Positions 17,428-27,613 of a DNA stretch of 64,000 bases are shown here, in pieces. Where the stretch lies: contig JAJXWJ010000003.1 in the NCBI GenBank assembly GCA_021781655.1, positions 21,680 through 85,679 on the forward strand, given 5' to 3'. Source of the DNA: Bacillota bacterium (GTDB taxonomy: Bacteria; Bacillota; Clostridia; Clostridiales; Clostridiaceae). The notes beneath the pieces were generated by a model. It saw nothing but the letters and a program-made list of their open reading frames with translations, made no database searches and was not told where the DNA came from. How positions within the stretch are numbered: the first letter of the stretch is position 1; each line of letters starts with the position of its first letter. A program made the translations under genes and the position numbers.

Positions 17428-19122
17428 ATGGAAAATTATATTGATAAGAAATGGTGGAAAGAAGGAGTAGCATATCAAATTTATGTAAGAAGCTTTATGG
17501 ATTCCAATGGAGATGGTGTTGGAGATTTGAGAGGAATTATTGAAAGATTAGATTATTTGAAGCATTTAGGAATAGATATTATATATTTAAATCCTATAAA
17601 TAAATCACCAAATGATGATAATGGGTATGATATTAGTGATTTTAGAGATATTATGGACGAGTTTGGAACTATTTCTGATTTTGAAGAGCTTATAGCAGAA
17701 TCTCATAAGAGGAATATGAAAATAATAATGGATTTAGTTATAAACCACAGTTCTGATGAGCATCCTTGGTTTGTAGAAAGTAGAAAAAACAAACAAAATC
17801 CATATAGAGATTATTATATTTGGCAGCCTGGTAAAGATAATGGTCCGCCCAATAATTGGGGTTCATTTTTTGGTGGAAGTGCTTGGGAATATGATAAAAC
17901 AACTAATGAGTATTATTTACATATATTCTCGAAAAAACAACCAGATTTTAATTGGAGAAATGAAAATTTAAGAAGAGAATTAAAAGCTATAATAAAGTTT
18001 TGGATAAATAAAGGTGTAGATGGTTTTAGAATGGACGCAATAAATCATATTGAAAAGGACTTCAGCTTTGCAGATGGCGTAGTTAAAAATGGAGAAGTTT
18101 ATGGTGATTTTATAAAATATGTTCAAAATTTACCTGAAGTACATGGGTATATAAAAGAAATACGAAAAGAGCTATTTTCTTCTGGTGAACATACGCTTAT
18201 AGGGGAAACTGGTGGTATAAATTATGAAAATGCGTTTATATATACTGGGTCAGATAGAAAAGAGCTAGATATGATATTTCATTTTGATATGCATAGTGTA
18301 GGCAAGGGTGAAAAAGATTGGGAAAGAAAACCTATTGATTTAATTAAAGATATAAAAGAAAAAATGAGTGGCTGGCAAATGAGAAAGGAAGAGGAAGGTT
18401 GGTGCCCATTATTTTATTCAAATCATGATACTACAAGAACTTTATCGAGACTTGGGAATGATCAAAAATATTGGGCACAATCCGCAAAAATGCTTGCTAC
18501 CTTGCAGTTTACACAAAGAGGGACTCCATTTATTTATTATGGAGATGAAATAGGGATGACAAATGCTAAAGATTTTAAATTAGAGGATTATAGAGATGTA
18601 GCAGTTTTCAATAAATATAAAGATTTAGTTGACACAAAAATAGTTACAGAAGAGAAATATTTGATTGGCTTAAGCTACACCTCAAGGGATAATTCAAGGA
18701 CACCTATGCAATGGGATGATAGTAAAAATTCAGGATTTACTTCTGGTACAAGCTGGATAAAAACAAACTCAAATTACAATGAAATAAATGTTGAAAATCA
18801 ATTAGAAGATGAACAATCAATTCTAAATTATTATAGGAAACTTATAGCTTTGAGAAATGAAAAAGAAGTTTTGGTTTATGGTAATTTTAATGAAATTAAT
18901 GGTGAAGATAAAGAAATATATTCTTATATTCGTGAACTTAATGGGGAGAGAGTTTTAATAATAGTAAATTTTTTTGGAAATGAACCTACATTTAAAGCTC
19001 CAATAGAAATAGATATTGAAAAAGCACGGCTAGTTTTATCAAATTATAAACTAGAAGAGATGCGAAAGGAAACAAAAGAAATTGTACTTAAGCCATATGA
19101 AGCAAGGATATATAGTTTATAA
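17428..19122 (+). CDS. GH13 alpha-glucosidase (maltose locus)
   Basis: A 564-residue cytosolic GH13 enzyme beginning MENYIDKKWWKEGVAYQIYV. I start at 17428, 7 bases after AGAAAGG; an ATG at 17383 would lie just after the operator with no ribosome site. Catalytic residues are Asp203 (GFRMDAI), Glu260 (IGETGG) and Asp334 (SNHDTTR). It is a clear paralogue of the enzyme at 11865. The likely role is splitting maltose, maltotriose or isomalto-oligosaccharides to glucose after uptake. It is transcribed alone from a MalR-type promoter; about 430 bases of regulatory DNA separate it from the transporter operon. Confidence 0.9.
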   Translation: MENYIDKKWWKEGVAYQIYVRSFMDSNGDGVGDLRGIIERLDYLKHLGIDIIYLNPINKSPNDDNGYDISDFRDIMDEFGTISDFEELIAESHKRNMKIIMDLVINHSSDEHPWFVESRKNKQNPYRDYYIWQPGKDNGPPNNWGSFFGGSAWEYDKTTNEYYLHIFSKKQPDFNWRNENLRRELKAIIKFWINKGVDGFRMDAINHIEKDFSFADGVVKNGEVYGDFIKYVQNLPEVHGYIKEIRKELFSSGEHTLIGETGGINYENAFIYTGSDRKELDMIFHFDMHSVGKGEKDWERKPIDLIKDIKEKMSGWQMRKEEEGWCPLFYSNHDTTRTLSRLGNDQKYWAQSAKMLATLQFTQRGTPFIYYGDEIGMTNAKDFKLEDYRDVAVFNKYKDLVDTKIVTEEKYLIGLSYTSRDNSRTPMQWDDSKNSGFTSGTSWIKTNSNYNEINVENQLEDEQSILNYYRKLIALRNEKEVLVYGNFNEINGEDKEIYSYIRELNGERVLIIVNFFGNEPTFKAPIEIDIEKARLVLSNYKLEEMRKETKEIVLKPYEARIYSL

Positions 19123-19141
19123 TTTATAGTTGTGCACTATG

Positions 19142-19157
19142 ATTCAATCGATTGCAC
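19142..19157 (+). promoter_or_regulatory. MalR-type upstream operator
   Basis: ATTCAATCGATTGCAC contains a perfect 10-base core palindrome CAATCGATTG. Its centre is 196 bases upstream of that of the operator at 19338-19353. The spacing would allow repression by looping, as in the lac system. Confidence 0.7.
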
Positions 19158-19296
19158 TTCAAATATACGATTTTTAAGCTGTTGTTCTTAGCAATTGATT
19201 TATGATATATTACATTAAGGTGCAATTAAATTCACATACCTATTTTGAAAAATAAAAAACAATGCAAAAAATCATAAAATTAAATAGATTATAATA

Positions 19297-19325
19297 TTGA
19301 CAACCTTTACAAATTGAATTATAAT
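19297..19325 (+). promoter_or_regulatory. Consensus promoter of the maltose/maltodextrin transporter operon
   Basis: TTGACA (19297-19302), 17-base spacer, TATAAT (19320-19325). Predicted start near 19332 leaves a long leader of about 225 bases before the ATG. That leader contains the operator and an A/T palindrome at about 19489-19508 that could fold. Confidence 0.92.
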
Positions 19326-19337
19326 AAGTTTATGTTA

Positions 19338-19353
19338 AGGCAAACGGTTGCAC
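19338..19353 (+). promoter_or_regulatory. MalR-type operator downstream of the transporter promoter
   Basis: AGGCAAACGGTTGCAC, central CG, right half GGTTGCAC, beginning about 6 bases after the predicted start. Same half-site type as at 17364 and 19142. Confidence 0.78.
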
Positions 19354-19557
19354 AAACATAAGTGCAAGAAATTTTAACTTTGTCATATATTATTGAAAAG
19401 ATTATGAAAAGGTAATGAATTTCTTGAAATCGATTTTAGAACTATTAATTGGCTTCAATAAAAATAATTTCTAAAATTAAGCAAAAACATTTAATTTTTA
19501 AATTAAATGCGGAACTTGATTTATATATAATAATTACCTAAGGGGGAGAAATCTATT

Positions 19558-20775
19558 ATGAACAAAAAATTAAAGGTATTAGCATCTGCATTATCATTAC
19601 TATTAGTTTCAGCAACCTTAGCTGGTTGTGGTAACAGTAGCTCTAGCGGCACTACTCAAGGTGGAAAACTACCTACAGGAAAAACAATAACCATATCTAC
19701 ATATTGGACAGAAGAAATTCCGCAATTAACAAAAGAAGCACAAGCTTGGGCAAAAGAAACTGGGAATAGTGTAAAGGTTATAAAAGATACAGACAGTGAT
19801 TTTAGTAAGTTAATTGTAGCTGCTAAAAGTGCAGAAGCTCCAGATGTAGTTATAGGTGTACCACATGACCGTATAGGATCTTTTGCAAAAGCTGGTATAT
19901 TACAAGCAGCACCAGCAGGACAAATAAATGCTAGTGACTATATTAGCAATGAAGTAGTACAAGCAGGTGAATACGACGGTAAACAATATGGAGTTCCATT
20001 TTTTACAGAAACATATGCTTTGTTCTACAATAAAGATAAAGTTAAAGATGTACCAAAAACTTGGGATGATCTTTTAACAGATGCAAAAGCAGATGGAGGA
20101 TTTGAATACGATTTAAATACGCTTTATTTCTCTTATCCACTATTAGCAAACAATGGGGCGTATATATTTAAAAATGATAATGGTAAACTTGACCCTAAAA
20201 ATATAGGTTTAGATAAATCTGCTCCAGGTTTCCAAATGATGCAAGACATCATTAACAAAGGAATAATGACAGCAAGTGTAACAGGAGATATCGCTAAAGG
20301 TGATTTCCAAAGCGGTAAAACTGCATTTTATATAAGCGGACCATGGGATGTTGACTCTTTAAGAAAAGCTGGAGTTAACTTTGGAATAGCTAAGTTACCA
20401 AATATAAACGGAAACCCTGCTCAATCCTTTATGGGTGTTCAAACAGGTGTAGTTTTAAAGAATACTAAAAATTCAGCATTAGATTGGGATTTAATGAAAT
20501 ACTTATCTCAAAATGATAATATAGCTGCAATCGGAAAGGTTGGTAATAGAATACCGGCTAAAAAAGGAATAACAGTTCCAGATGCATCTTTACAAGGTTT
20601 TGCTGACCAAATGAAGAGTGCTGTTCCAATGCCAAATATTCCAGAAATGTCTCCAGTATGGACAGCAGCATCAAGTGTATTACAATTAGTAACAACTGAA
20701 AAAATGACACCAGCAGCAGCTGCTGCAAAATTCCAATCAGATGTAAAGAGTGGAATAAATACGATGTCAAATTAA
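19558..20775 (+). CDS. Maltose/maltodextrin ABC transporter substrate-binding lipoprotein
   Basis: A 405-residue MalE-like binding protein. The lipoprotein signal has lipobox LAGC (Cys at about 24) and a Ser/Gly linker. The mature protein shows maltodextrin-binder features: VGVPHDRIGSFAKAG (about 99-113), YGVPFFTETYALFYNKD (about 143-159) and a C-terminal YLSQNDNIAAIGKVGNRIPA. AAGGGGGAG precedes the ATG. Its signal peptide is almost identical to that of the sucrose-locus binder, while the mature parts differ. The substrate follows from the neopullulanase and glucosidase neighbours. Confidence 0.93.
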   Translation: MNKKLKVLASALSLLLVSATLAGCGNSSSSGTTQGGKLPTGKTITISTYWTEEIPQLTKEAQAWAKETGNSVKVIKDTDSDFSKLIVAAKSAEAPDVVIGVPHDRIGSFAKAGILQAAPAGQINASDYISNEVVQAGEYDGKQYGVPFFTETYALFYNKDKVKDVPKTWDDLLTDAKADGGFEYDLNTLYFSYPLLANNGAYIFKNDNGKLDPKNIGLDKSAPGFQMMQDIINKGIMTASVTGDIAKGDFQSGKTAFYISGPWDVDSLRKAGVNFGIAKLPNINGNPAQSFMGVQTGVVLKNTKNSALDWDLMKYLSQNDNIAAIGKVGNRIPAKKGITVPDASLQGFADQMKSAVPMPNIPEMSPVWTAASSVLQLVTTEKMTPAAAAAKFQSDVKSGINTMSN

Positions 20776-20798
20776 TTAGAGTAAAATTTAAAAAAGGC

Positions 20799-20861
20799 AA
20801 GAGATAAGAGAATGCCGCAAAAGGATAACTTTGCAGCATACTCTTTACTCTTAACTTTTTT
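20799..20861 (+). terminator. Intra-operon terminator-like stem-loop after the maltose binding-protein gene
   Basis: A stem of about 20 pairs with a few mismatches (20799-20821 against 20830-20852) has an 8-base loop and is followed by AACTTTTTT. It has full intrinsic-terminator form, yet the permease genes follow within 40 bases. It probably attenuates read-through so that binding protein exceeds permease. Confidence 0.85.
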
Positions 20862-20897
20862 CTGCAAAGAATTACGTTTTTTAAGGAGGTTAAGTAA

Positions 20898-21821
20898 GTG
20901 GCAAAGAATAAAAAAATTATGGAAAAAGCAAGACCCTATGTATATTTATCACCTGCATTAATTTCGATATTTATTTTGACCTTCATACCTATTGTTTATA
21001 CTGTAGTATTAGCATTTACAAATAAAAGTTTATATCATATGGATGATTATTCATTTGTTGGATTTAGAAATTTTATCGAAGTATTTACTGGGGACTTAAG
21101 GCCGATTTTGTTACCTGTGTTTTTATGGACATTTATATTTGCTGCTGCAATTTGCTTAGGTGGATATATTATTGGTCTTTTGTTAGCAATATTGTTAAAC
21201 AATAAGCATATGAAGGAAAAAGGCATTTATAAGGCAATACTTGTTTTGCCTTGGGCACTTCCAGCTACAATAGCAACATTATCTTGGCAAGGACTTTTAA
21301 ATCAAAACGATGGCGGAGTAAACAAGCTTCTAAAGGCAATGCATATAATAAATACCAATATTCCTTGGCTTTCAGATACAAACTTAGCAAGAATTTCAGT
21401 AATTTTAGTTAGTGTATGGTTTACTGTTCCGTTCATGCTCAATACTTGTCTTGGAGCTTTAACAGCTATTCCAGACAGTTATTATGAAGCAGCAAAATTA
21501 GATGGTGCTTCTAAATGGCAAATGTTTATTAAGATAACATTACCATCTTTAACTTCATCTTCTTTTCCGCTACTAATTGGTTCCTTTGCTTTAAACTTTA
21601 ATAACTTTAATGGAATATACCTACTTACAAAAGGTAATCCAGCAAGTGTTTCTCAATACGCAGGTGGAACCGATATTTTAGTTAGTGCTGGTTATAAAAT
21701 GACTATGAACTTATATAGGTATGATTTAGCTGGAGCACTCTCAGTAATAATATTTATAATAATAGGAACTATATCTTTCGTTCAAATGAAAGTAAGTGGA
21801 CAATTTGAGGAGGTTGATTAA
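20898..21821 (+). CDS. Maltose/maltodextrin ABC permease, MalF-type
   Basis: A 307-residue permease with six membrane segments and EAA loop EAAKLDGASKWQMFIKITLP (about 202-221). NFNNFNGIYLLTKGNP after it is a hallmark of maltose-type MalF. The start is GTG at 20898 behind AAGGAGG. The long MalF P2 periplasmic domain of enterobacteria is absent. The next permease starts 3 bases after the stop. Confidence 0.93.
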   Translation: MAKNKKIMEKARPYVYLSPALISIFILTFIPIVYTVVLAFTNKSLYHMDDYSFVGFRNFIEVFTGDLRPILLPVFLWTFIFAAAICLGGYIIGLLLAILLNNKHMKEKGIYKAILVLPWALPATIATLSWQGLLNQNDGGVNKLLKAMHIINTNIPWLSDTNLARISVILVSVWFTVPFMLNTCLGALTAIPDSYYEAAKLDGASKWQMFIKITLPSLTSSSFPLLIGSFALNFNNFNGIYLLTKGNPASVSQYAGGTDILVSAGYKMTMNLYRYDLAGALSVIIFIIIGTISFVQMKVSGQFEEVD

Positions 21822-21824
21822 CAA

Positions 21825-22700
21825 ATGGAACAAAGTAATATTAAATATAAAAAAAGAATTAGACCTTCTGAAAGAAGAGATTTATGGATAAGCAGAATTA
21901 TTATTTGGATATTTCTTATATTGGCTATTTATCCTATATTTTTCATAGTAACAGCCTCCCTATCAAAAGGAGATGCGTTCTTTAGTAATTCATTATTACC
22001 AAAAGCAATTACCTTTGGAAACTATAAATCTCTTTTCGATGGCTCACTTGGCCCAGATTTGAATTTCACAAAATGTCTTGAAAATAGTCTTATTTTATGT
22101 ACTACAGTTTGTATAATTCAGTTAATCATGACTGGAACGGCAGCATATGCTTTTTCAAGAATGAGATTTAAAGGCAGAAAATATGGACTTATGGCACTTT
22201 TACTATTACAAATGTTTCCTGGAATAATGACAGTTTCAGCTGTATATATTATGCTTTATTCTTTACAAGCTACAGATAATTTATTTGCTTTGGCTTTATT
22301 TATAGCTGGCGGTAGCGCATTTAATATTTGGCTTATGAAAGGTTTTATGGATAGCATCCCAAAAGAATTAGATGAAGCTGCTATGATTGATGGAGCATCA
22401 CATTGGCAGATATTCACTAAAATAATAGTTCCACTTGCTATGCCTATGTTTGCTGTAATTTTATTATTTACCTTCTTTGGCGCATATAGTGAGTTTGTAT
22501 TTTCAAGTGCAGCACTTACAGATCCAAATAACTACACTGTAGCAATTGCATTGGAGCACTTTATAGATAATGCATTTAACAAGCACTGGACACAGTTCGC
22601 AGCAGCAGCAGTTGTAGGTTCATTGCCACAAGTAATAATATTCATAGCATTACAAAAGTTTTTACAAAAGGGATTAGTAGCTGGCTCTATAAAGGGTTAA
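21825..22700 (+). CDS. Maltose/maltodextrin ABC permease, MalG-type
   Basis: A 291-residue permease with six membrane segments. The EAA loop DEAAMIDGASHWQIFTKIIV (about 184-203) and the tail LQKGLVAGSIKG are standard for MalG. No ATPase gene is present in the locus, so energising depends on a MalK/MsmK-like subunit encoded elsewhere, as for the sucrose importer. Confidence 0.93.
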   Translation: MEQSNIKYKKRIRPSERRDLWISRIIIWIFLILAIYPIFFIVTASLSKGDAFFSNSLLPKAITFGNYKSLFDGSLGPDLNFTKCLENSLILCTTVCIIQLIMTGTAAYAFSRMRFKGRKYGLMALLLLQMFPGIMTVSAVYIMLYSLQATDNLFALALFIAGGSAFNIWLMKGFMDSIPKELDEAAMIDGASHWQIFTKIIVPLAMPMFAVILLFTFFGAYSEFVFSSAALTDPNNYTVAIALEHFIDNAFNKHWTQFAAAAVVGSLPQVIIFIALQKFLQKGLVAGSIKG

Positions 22701-22735
22701 GTTAAGCAAATTATATAAGTTTCGGAGGGTAAGTC

Positions 22736-24475
22736 ATGATAAAAGAAGCAATATACCATAAAGTTGATTCTGACTATAGTTATGGAATCAATAAAAATGA
22801 ATTTATAATTAAAATCCGAACAAAAAAGGATAATATAGATAACGTAAATTTGATATATGCAGATAAGTATAAGAACATGGAAAATAAAGAAACCATATGT
22901 GTAAAAATGAACAAGGTGGCTACAGATGGTATTTTTGATTATTATGAAAAATTAATAAATATAGAAATGATATGCCTTGTTTATATATTCGAATTGTCAA
23001 AAGGAGAAGAAAAAATTTATTATGGTAATTATAATTTCTTTGAAGAAATACCAGAAGAAAATGTTCCTTTTTTTAGCAAACCATCTATGGCAGAAAAAGA
23101 CTTATTTATAGTTCCAGAATGGGCTAAAAAAGCTATTGTATATCAAATTTTTCCAGAAAGATTTTGCAATGGAGATAAAACTATCAGTCCTAAAAATGTG
23201 ATGCCTTGGTATTCTAAGGTTGATCGTGAAATCATGCTTGGAGGAGATTTAAGAGGTATAATTAATAAGCTTTCATATTTAGAAAAGTTAGGAATTAATA
23301 CTTTATATTTAACTCCAGTTTTTGAAGCAGGCTCCAATCATAAGTATGATACCTTTAATTATTTTAAAATAGACCCACAGTTTGGTGATTTAGAAGTTTT
23401 AAAAGAATTAGTTAAAAAGGCACATGATAAAGGTATTAGAGTTATTTTAGATGCTGTATTTAATCATAGCGGCATAGATTTTCATCCTTTTAAAGATGTT
23501 ATAGAAAAAGGTGAACAATCGGAATATAAGGATTGGTTTCAAGTTAAAAGTTTTCCAATAGAAATTAAAGAAGATCCAGATTATGCAACCTTTGCATATC
23601 ATGGCTACATGCCAAAGCTAATGACTAAAAATCCAAAGGTGAAGGACTACTTAATAAGTGTTGCTACATATTGGATTGAAGAAGCAGATATAGATGGCTG
23701 GAGACTGGATGTGGCAGATGAAATCGACCATGATTTTTGGAGAGCCTTTAGAAAAGCTGTAAAAAAAGCAAAAAGTGATGCACTAATAATTGGTGAGGTA
23801 TGGTATGATTCAAGCTCCTGGCTAAAAGGTGATCAATTTGATTCAGTAATGAATTATGAATTTCAAAAAGCGGTTAGTGATTTTGTTATAAATGAAGAAT
23901 ATACACCAAAGCAATTTGAAAATAAATTAGGTTTTATAAGAGGACTTTATATGCTTCCTGCATATAAAACACTTTGGAATTTAATTGATAGCCATGATAC
24001 ACCAAGATTTCTTTACAAGGCTGGAGAAGATAAAGAAAAATTAAAATTGGCTGCATTTTTACAATTTACAATGCCAGGTGCTCCTATGATATTTTATGGA
24101 GATGAAGTTGGTATGACAGGAGAAGATGATCCTGATTGTAGAAGAGGAATGCTTTGGGATGAAGAAAAACAAGACAAAGTAATGTTTGAATATTATCAAA
24201 GGCTTATTGTTCTTAGAAAAGAATATGATGCTTTAAGCATTGGTGAATATATAACTATTTATACAGATGAAAATTTATATGGTTATAGAAGAAAATATGA
24301 GAAATGCATTCTAGATATTTATGTGAATAAGGGGAATGAGCCGGCAAATCTAACATTAACTGAAGCAGGAAAAGCAGTTGTTGATATTTTCACTAATGAA
24401 AAATATGAGGCTAAAGACGGAAAAATAGTAATAGACATAGCTCCAAAAAAAGGAATTATATTGAAAACAATATAA
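22736..24475 (+). CDS. Neopullulanase/cyclomaltodextrinase-type GH13_20 enzyme
   Basis: A 579-residue enzyme with an N-terminal CBM34-like beta domain (about 1-125) that in this family supports dimerisation, then the GH13 barrel. [15 protein letters not shown] opens the catalytic domain. Catalytic residues are Asp325 (GWRLDVADE), Glu354 (IGEVWYD) and Asp421 (IDSHDTPR), the same numbers as in Thermoactinomyces TVAII as I recall. No signal peptide, so it works in the cytosol on imported maltodextrins, cyclodextrins or pullulan fragments, giving maltose for the glucosidase. It closes the transport operon, 35 bases after the permease. Confidence 0.93.
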   Translation: MIKEAIYHKVDSDYSYGINKNEFIIKIRTKKDNIDNVNLIYADKYKNMENKETICVKMNKVATDGIFDYYEKLINIEMICLVYIFELSKGEEKIYYGNYNFFEEIPEENVPFFSKPSMAEKDLFIVPEWAKKAIVYQIFPERFCNGDKTISPKNVMPWYSKVDREIMLGGDLRGIINKLSYLEKLGINTLYLTPVFEAGSNHKYDTFNYFKIDPQFGDLEVLKELVKKAHDKGIRVILDAVFNHSGIDFHPFKDVIEKGEQSEYKDWFQVKSFPIEIKEDPDYATFAYHGYMPKLMTKNPKVKDYLISVATYWIEEADIDGWRLDVADEIDHDFWRAFRKAVKKAKSDALIIGEVWYDSSSWLKGDQFDSVMNYEFQKAVSDFVINEEYTPKQFENKLGFIRGLYMLPAYKTLWNLIDSHDTPRFLYKAGEDKEKLKLAAFLQFTMPGAPMIFYGDEVGMTGEDDPDCRRGMLWDEEKQDKVMFEYYQRLIVLRKEYDALSIGEYITIYTDENLYGYRRKYEKCILDIYVNKGNEPANLTLTEAGKAVVDIFTNEKYEAKDGKIVIDIAPKKGIILKTI

Positions 24476-24506
24476 TTTAATCATTACCGAAGATGGTGGG
24501 GATAAA

Positions 24507-26636
24507 ATGAACTTGAAATTTTTGGTTAAAGACAAGAAAAATAAAAGAAAAATAAATTTTGATATATTAAGGAATTTAAAAGAAATATTACCCGAACTTA
24601 AAATTAGAAATGGTCTTTTAAGAAAGTTACTTTTTAATTTCACCTTGATTATAGTTTTGTCACTTTTCATATTAGCTTTAATTACATTTTTCGTAATTAA
24701 GGAAAAGACAACTTCTGATTTTAAATCTTCAACAATGGAAATACTAAATCAAAATAAAAATTATATTGAACTTATTAATTCTGAAGTTGAAAATTCATCA
24801 TATGAATTGATTTCAAATAAAAATCTAGAAGATTTATTAGGGACAAAAACTAATGATTACTATCAAATAAGTACAATTACTACAGGTATAAAACAGGACT
24901 ATTTAGATCCTATAACAGGATTGAATTCATTAATTCAAAGTGCTACAATTTTTAATACAAATGGTCTTTCAACTACTACTTTAGTACATAACACTTTTAG
25001 TAAAGATACTATGAATAGTTTAGAGGAGCAGTCGTGGTACAAAGAAGCTATTGCATTAAATGGAAAATCATTTTGGCTGCCACCACATAAAATAAATTAT
25101 CCTCCACAACAAAGTGATAATTTGGTTATTTCATTAGTAAGATCCATTCAAAGCTCTGATGGATATAATAATGTGGGGGTAGTACAACTAGATTTAGATC
25201 CTAATATAATCACTTCAAAACTTCAAAATGCAAAGATTGGAAAAAATGGCTACATATTAGTTATTGCTCCAGATGGTACTATTATCTCTGATAAAAATAC
25301 AAAGTTAATTGGAACTAAGATAACCGATGCTTACTTTAATAGCATTAAAAATAAAACTTCAGGCGATTTCCAATTTAAAGCGGGAAATGTAGATATGTAT
25401 GGAGTTTTTGCAACAACAAATACCACTGGATGGAAAATAGTTGGTGTAGTTCCACAATCAGAACTTTCGTCTACAGCATATACAATAGGGTTCATAATAT
25501 TACTTATATCTATTTTATGTATTTTGGTTTCTATGATTATTGCTGCAGCGGTAACACTTAGTATAACAAAACCTATAAAAAGTATAATTTCTGTAGCTAA
25601 AGTTGTTGCTACTGGTGATTTTACTAAAAAGTGTAGTGAAGATTATAATATTTTAGAAATAAATAATTTAAGCAGCGTATTTAATATAATGATAGATCAA
25701 TTAAAGGAAATACTTAAAAATGCTATAACACTTGCTGAAGATAGTGAAAAAACTTCAGATGAGCTATTAAAAATTACAAATAGTTTGAAAGATTCATCTT
25801 TTGGAGTTACAGAAGCAGTTCAAAATATATCTTCAGATTCAGTAGAACAAACAAAAGAAATTTTTAATTGTGTTGAAGTTTCAAACAAGTTAAATGATGA
25901 AATAAGTAAAGCGATTAACCACTTAATGAGTATTAATATATATACAGATAAATCTATGGAACTTTTAAATGAAGGTAATTATAAAATAAGTGAATTAAAT
26001 AATACTTCCATAAATAATTCTAAAACTATGGCATCCTTAATGGATACTATTAAAAAATTGAGTAATGATACAAAAAATATCATTATAATATTAGATAAAA
26101 TAAATAAAATTAACGAACAAACTAACCTTCTTGCCTTAAATGCGTCTATTGAAGCAGCTAGAGCAGGTGAAGCCGGAAAAGGTTTTTCAGTAGTAGCAGA
26201 TGAAATAAGAAAATTGGCTGAACAGTCAAAGGTTTCATCATTTGAAATATCTAAAGTTATCGATATTATAAATGCCTCAATAAAAGATTCCATAGATATA
26301 TCAATAAAAACCCAAACTGCTTTTCAAGTTGAACTTGATCAAGTTTCTGAAAATCTTCAATCCTTTGGTGAAATTAAAAATTCTATTGAAGATATACAGC
26401 AGTCAGTAAAAACAAGCATTACAGCAATTAATGTAATCGATGAGGACAAACAAATACTTAGTAATAACATTACTGAAATAGCTTTGATTTCAGAAAAAAA
26501 TAGTGCTACCACAGAAGAAGCTTCTGCAGCCTTGCAGGAACAAATGTCTTCAAATGAATATTTGTTTAATTTGTCTAAAAGTTTAAATACAAAATCAAAT
26601 GATTTAAAAAAATTGATTTTTAGATTCAAGTTTTAA
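24507..26636 (+). CDS. Methyl-accepting chemotaxis protein with Cache sensor
   Basis: A 709-residue chemoreceptor. A cytoplasmic N-terminus of about 42 residues, longer than usual, is followed by TM1 (about 43-66) and a double-Cache-like extracellular sensor (about 67-325; [36 protein letters not shown]). TM2 (about 328-355), HAMP (about 355-405) and a signalling domain follow, with hairpin tip [20 protein letters not shown]. It starts 31 bases after the neopullulanase stop with no terminator between, so it is probably part of the maltose operon. It may sense sugar directly or through the binding protein; the ligand is unknown. Confidence 0.93.
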   Translation: MNLKFLVKDKKNKRKINFDILRNLKEILPELKIRNGLLRKLLFNFTLIIVLSLFILALITFFVIKEKTTSDFKSSTMEILNQNKNYIELINSEVENSSYELISNKNLEDLLGTKTNDYYQISTITTGIKQDYLDPITGLNSLIQSATIFNTNGLSTTTLVHNTFSKDTMNSLEEQSWYKEAIALNGKSFWLPPHKINYPPQQSDNLVISLVRSIQSSDGYNNVGVVQLDLDPNIITSKLQNAKIGKNGYILVIAPDGTIISDKNTKLIGTKITDAYFNSIKNKTSGDFQFKAGNVDMYGVFATTNTTGWKIVGVVPQSELSSTAYTIGFIILLISILCILVSMIIAAAVTLSITKPIKSIISVAKVVATGDFTKKCSEDYNILEINNLSSVFNIMIDQLKEILKNAITLAEDSEKTSDELLKITNSLKDSSFGVTEAVQNISSDSVEQTKEIFNCVEVSNKLNDEISKAINHLMSINIYTDKSMELLNEGNYKISELNNTSINNSKTMASLMDTIKKLSNDTKNIIIILDKINKINEQTNLLALNASIEAARAGEAGKGFSVVADEIRKLAEQSKVSSFEISKVIDIINASIKDSIDISIKTQTAFQVELDQVSENLQSFGEIKNSIEDIQQSVKTSITAINVIDEDKQILSNNITEIALISEKNSATTEEASAALQEQMSSNEYLFNLSKSLNTKSNDLKKLIFRFKF

Positions 26637-26699
26637 CATTCAATAGTATTTTGATATAGTTATGTTAGTTCCCCCATTTACTATATTGAAAATAAAAAA

Positions 26700-26745
26700 T
26701 GCTGCCTAGTAATAAAAAATGTTTGCTAGGCAGTATTTTTTATTT
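26700..26745 (+). terminator. Rho-independent terminator after the chemoreceptor gene
   Basis: TGCTGCCTAG (26700-26709) pairs with CTAGGCAGTA (26725-26734) and is followed by a T-rich run. It marks the end of the maltose operon. Confidence 0.9.
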
Positions 26746-26839
26746 TTCTTTAATCAATTATTAACATGTGCTTTAACAAAATAAAATAAAAGATGATATA
26801 ATTATTTATGAAATAAAAGGTTAGAATTGAGGAGATAAA

Positions 26840-27544
26840 ATGAATAACGAAATAGTAAAATTATATTTTATGAGACATGGACAAACTATCATAAATAAGG
26901 CTAATAGAGTTCAAGGTTGGTGTGATGGAGTTCTTACAGAAGAAGGTTTAAAGATAGCAGAACTGACAGCTAAAGGTTTAAGAGACATCGAATTCAAGGC
27001 AGTCTATAGCAGCGATCTTGGACGAGCTAGTAAAACGGCAAAAATAGTTATAAATGCAAATAGAGCTAGCAAAAATATAAAATTAAAAGAAATGTCAGAA
27101 TTAAGAGAAATGTGTTTTGGAAAATATGAAGGTGAGCTAGAAGCTGTATTCGCTAAAGATTTGATGACTTATTTGAAAGTAAGTTCTTTTAAGGAAGCCA
27201 TGGAAAAGTATCCTGACTTTGGAAGAGCTTTTGCAGATACTTGTGCAGCACTTGATGATACAGGAATTGCTGAAAATTATGAAAGTCTAATAAGAAGAAT
27301 AAAAAGTGGAATTGATAAAATAATTGAAGAAGTTTTAGAGTTAGGCGGTGGAAATGTACTTATTGTAGTGCATGGGGGAATGCTTATGAATCTTCTTAAT
27401 TTTATAGATGAAAATTTAGATATTAATTTTATAGAAAATTCCAGCATTTCTTTAGTTGAATATGAAAATAAAAAATATAAAATAATATCAGTTAGCGATA
27501 TGAGTTATAAAATAGCAGGAGAAAAAATAGAGGCTATAAATTAG
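26840..27544 (+). CDS. Histidine phosphatase family protein (phosphoglycerate mutase-like)
   Basis: A 234-residue cytosolic protein of the RHG superfamily. FMRHGQT (about 9-15) holds the His that becomes phosphorylated, YSSDLGRASKTA (about 57-68) gives the second Arg, the ELREMCFGKYEG segment holds the acid region, and VVHGGM (about 177-182) gives the second His. It could be a mutase or a broad phosphatase acting on sugar phosphates. Function cannot be settled from sequence. GAGGAG precedes the ATG. It stands alone between a terminator and the small membrane protein region. Confidence 0.9.
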   Translation: MNNEIVKLYFMRHGQTIINKANRVQGWCDGVLTEEGLKIAELTAKGLRDIEFKAVYSSDLGRASKTAKIVINANRASKNIKLKEMSELREMCFGKYEGELEAVFAKDLMTYLKVSSFKEAMEKYPDFGRAFADTCAALDDTGIAENYESLIRRIKSGIDKIIEEVLELGGGNVLIVVHGGMLMNLLNFIDENLDINFIENSSISLVEYENKKYKIISVSDMSYKIAGEKIEAIN

Positions 27545-27613
27545 TGTCCACTATTAAAATGTATCAATACAGCATTTTTTTTAACAGGAACTATATGGGT
27601 AATTAACCATGGA

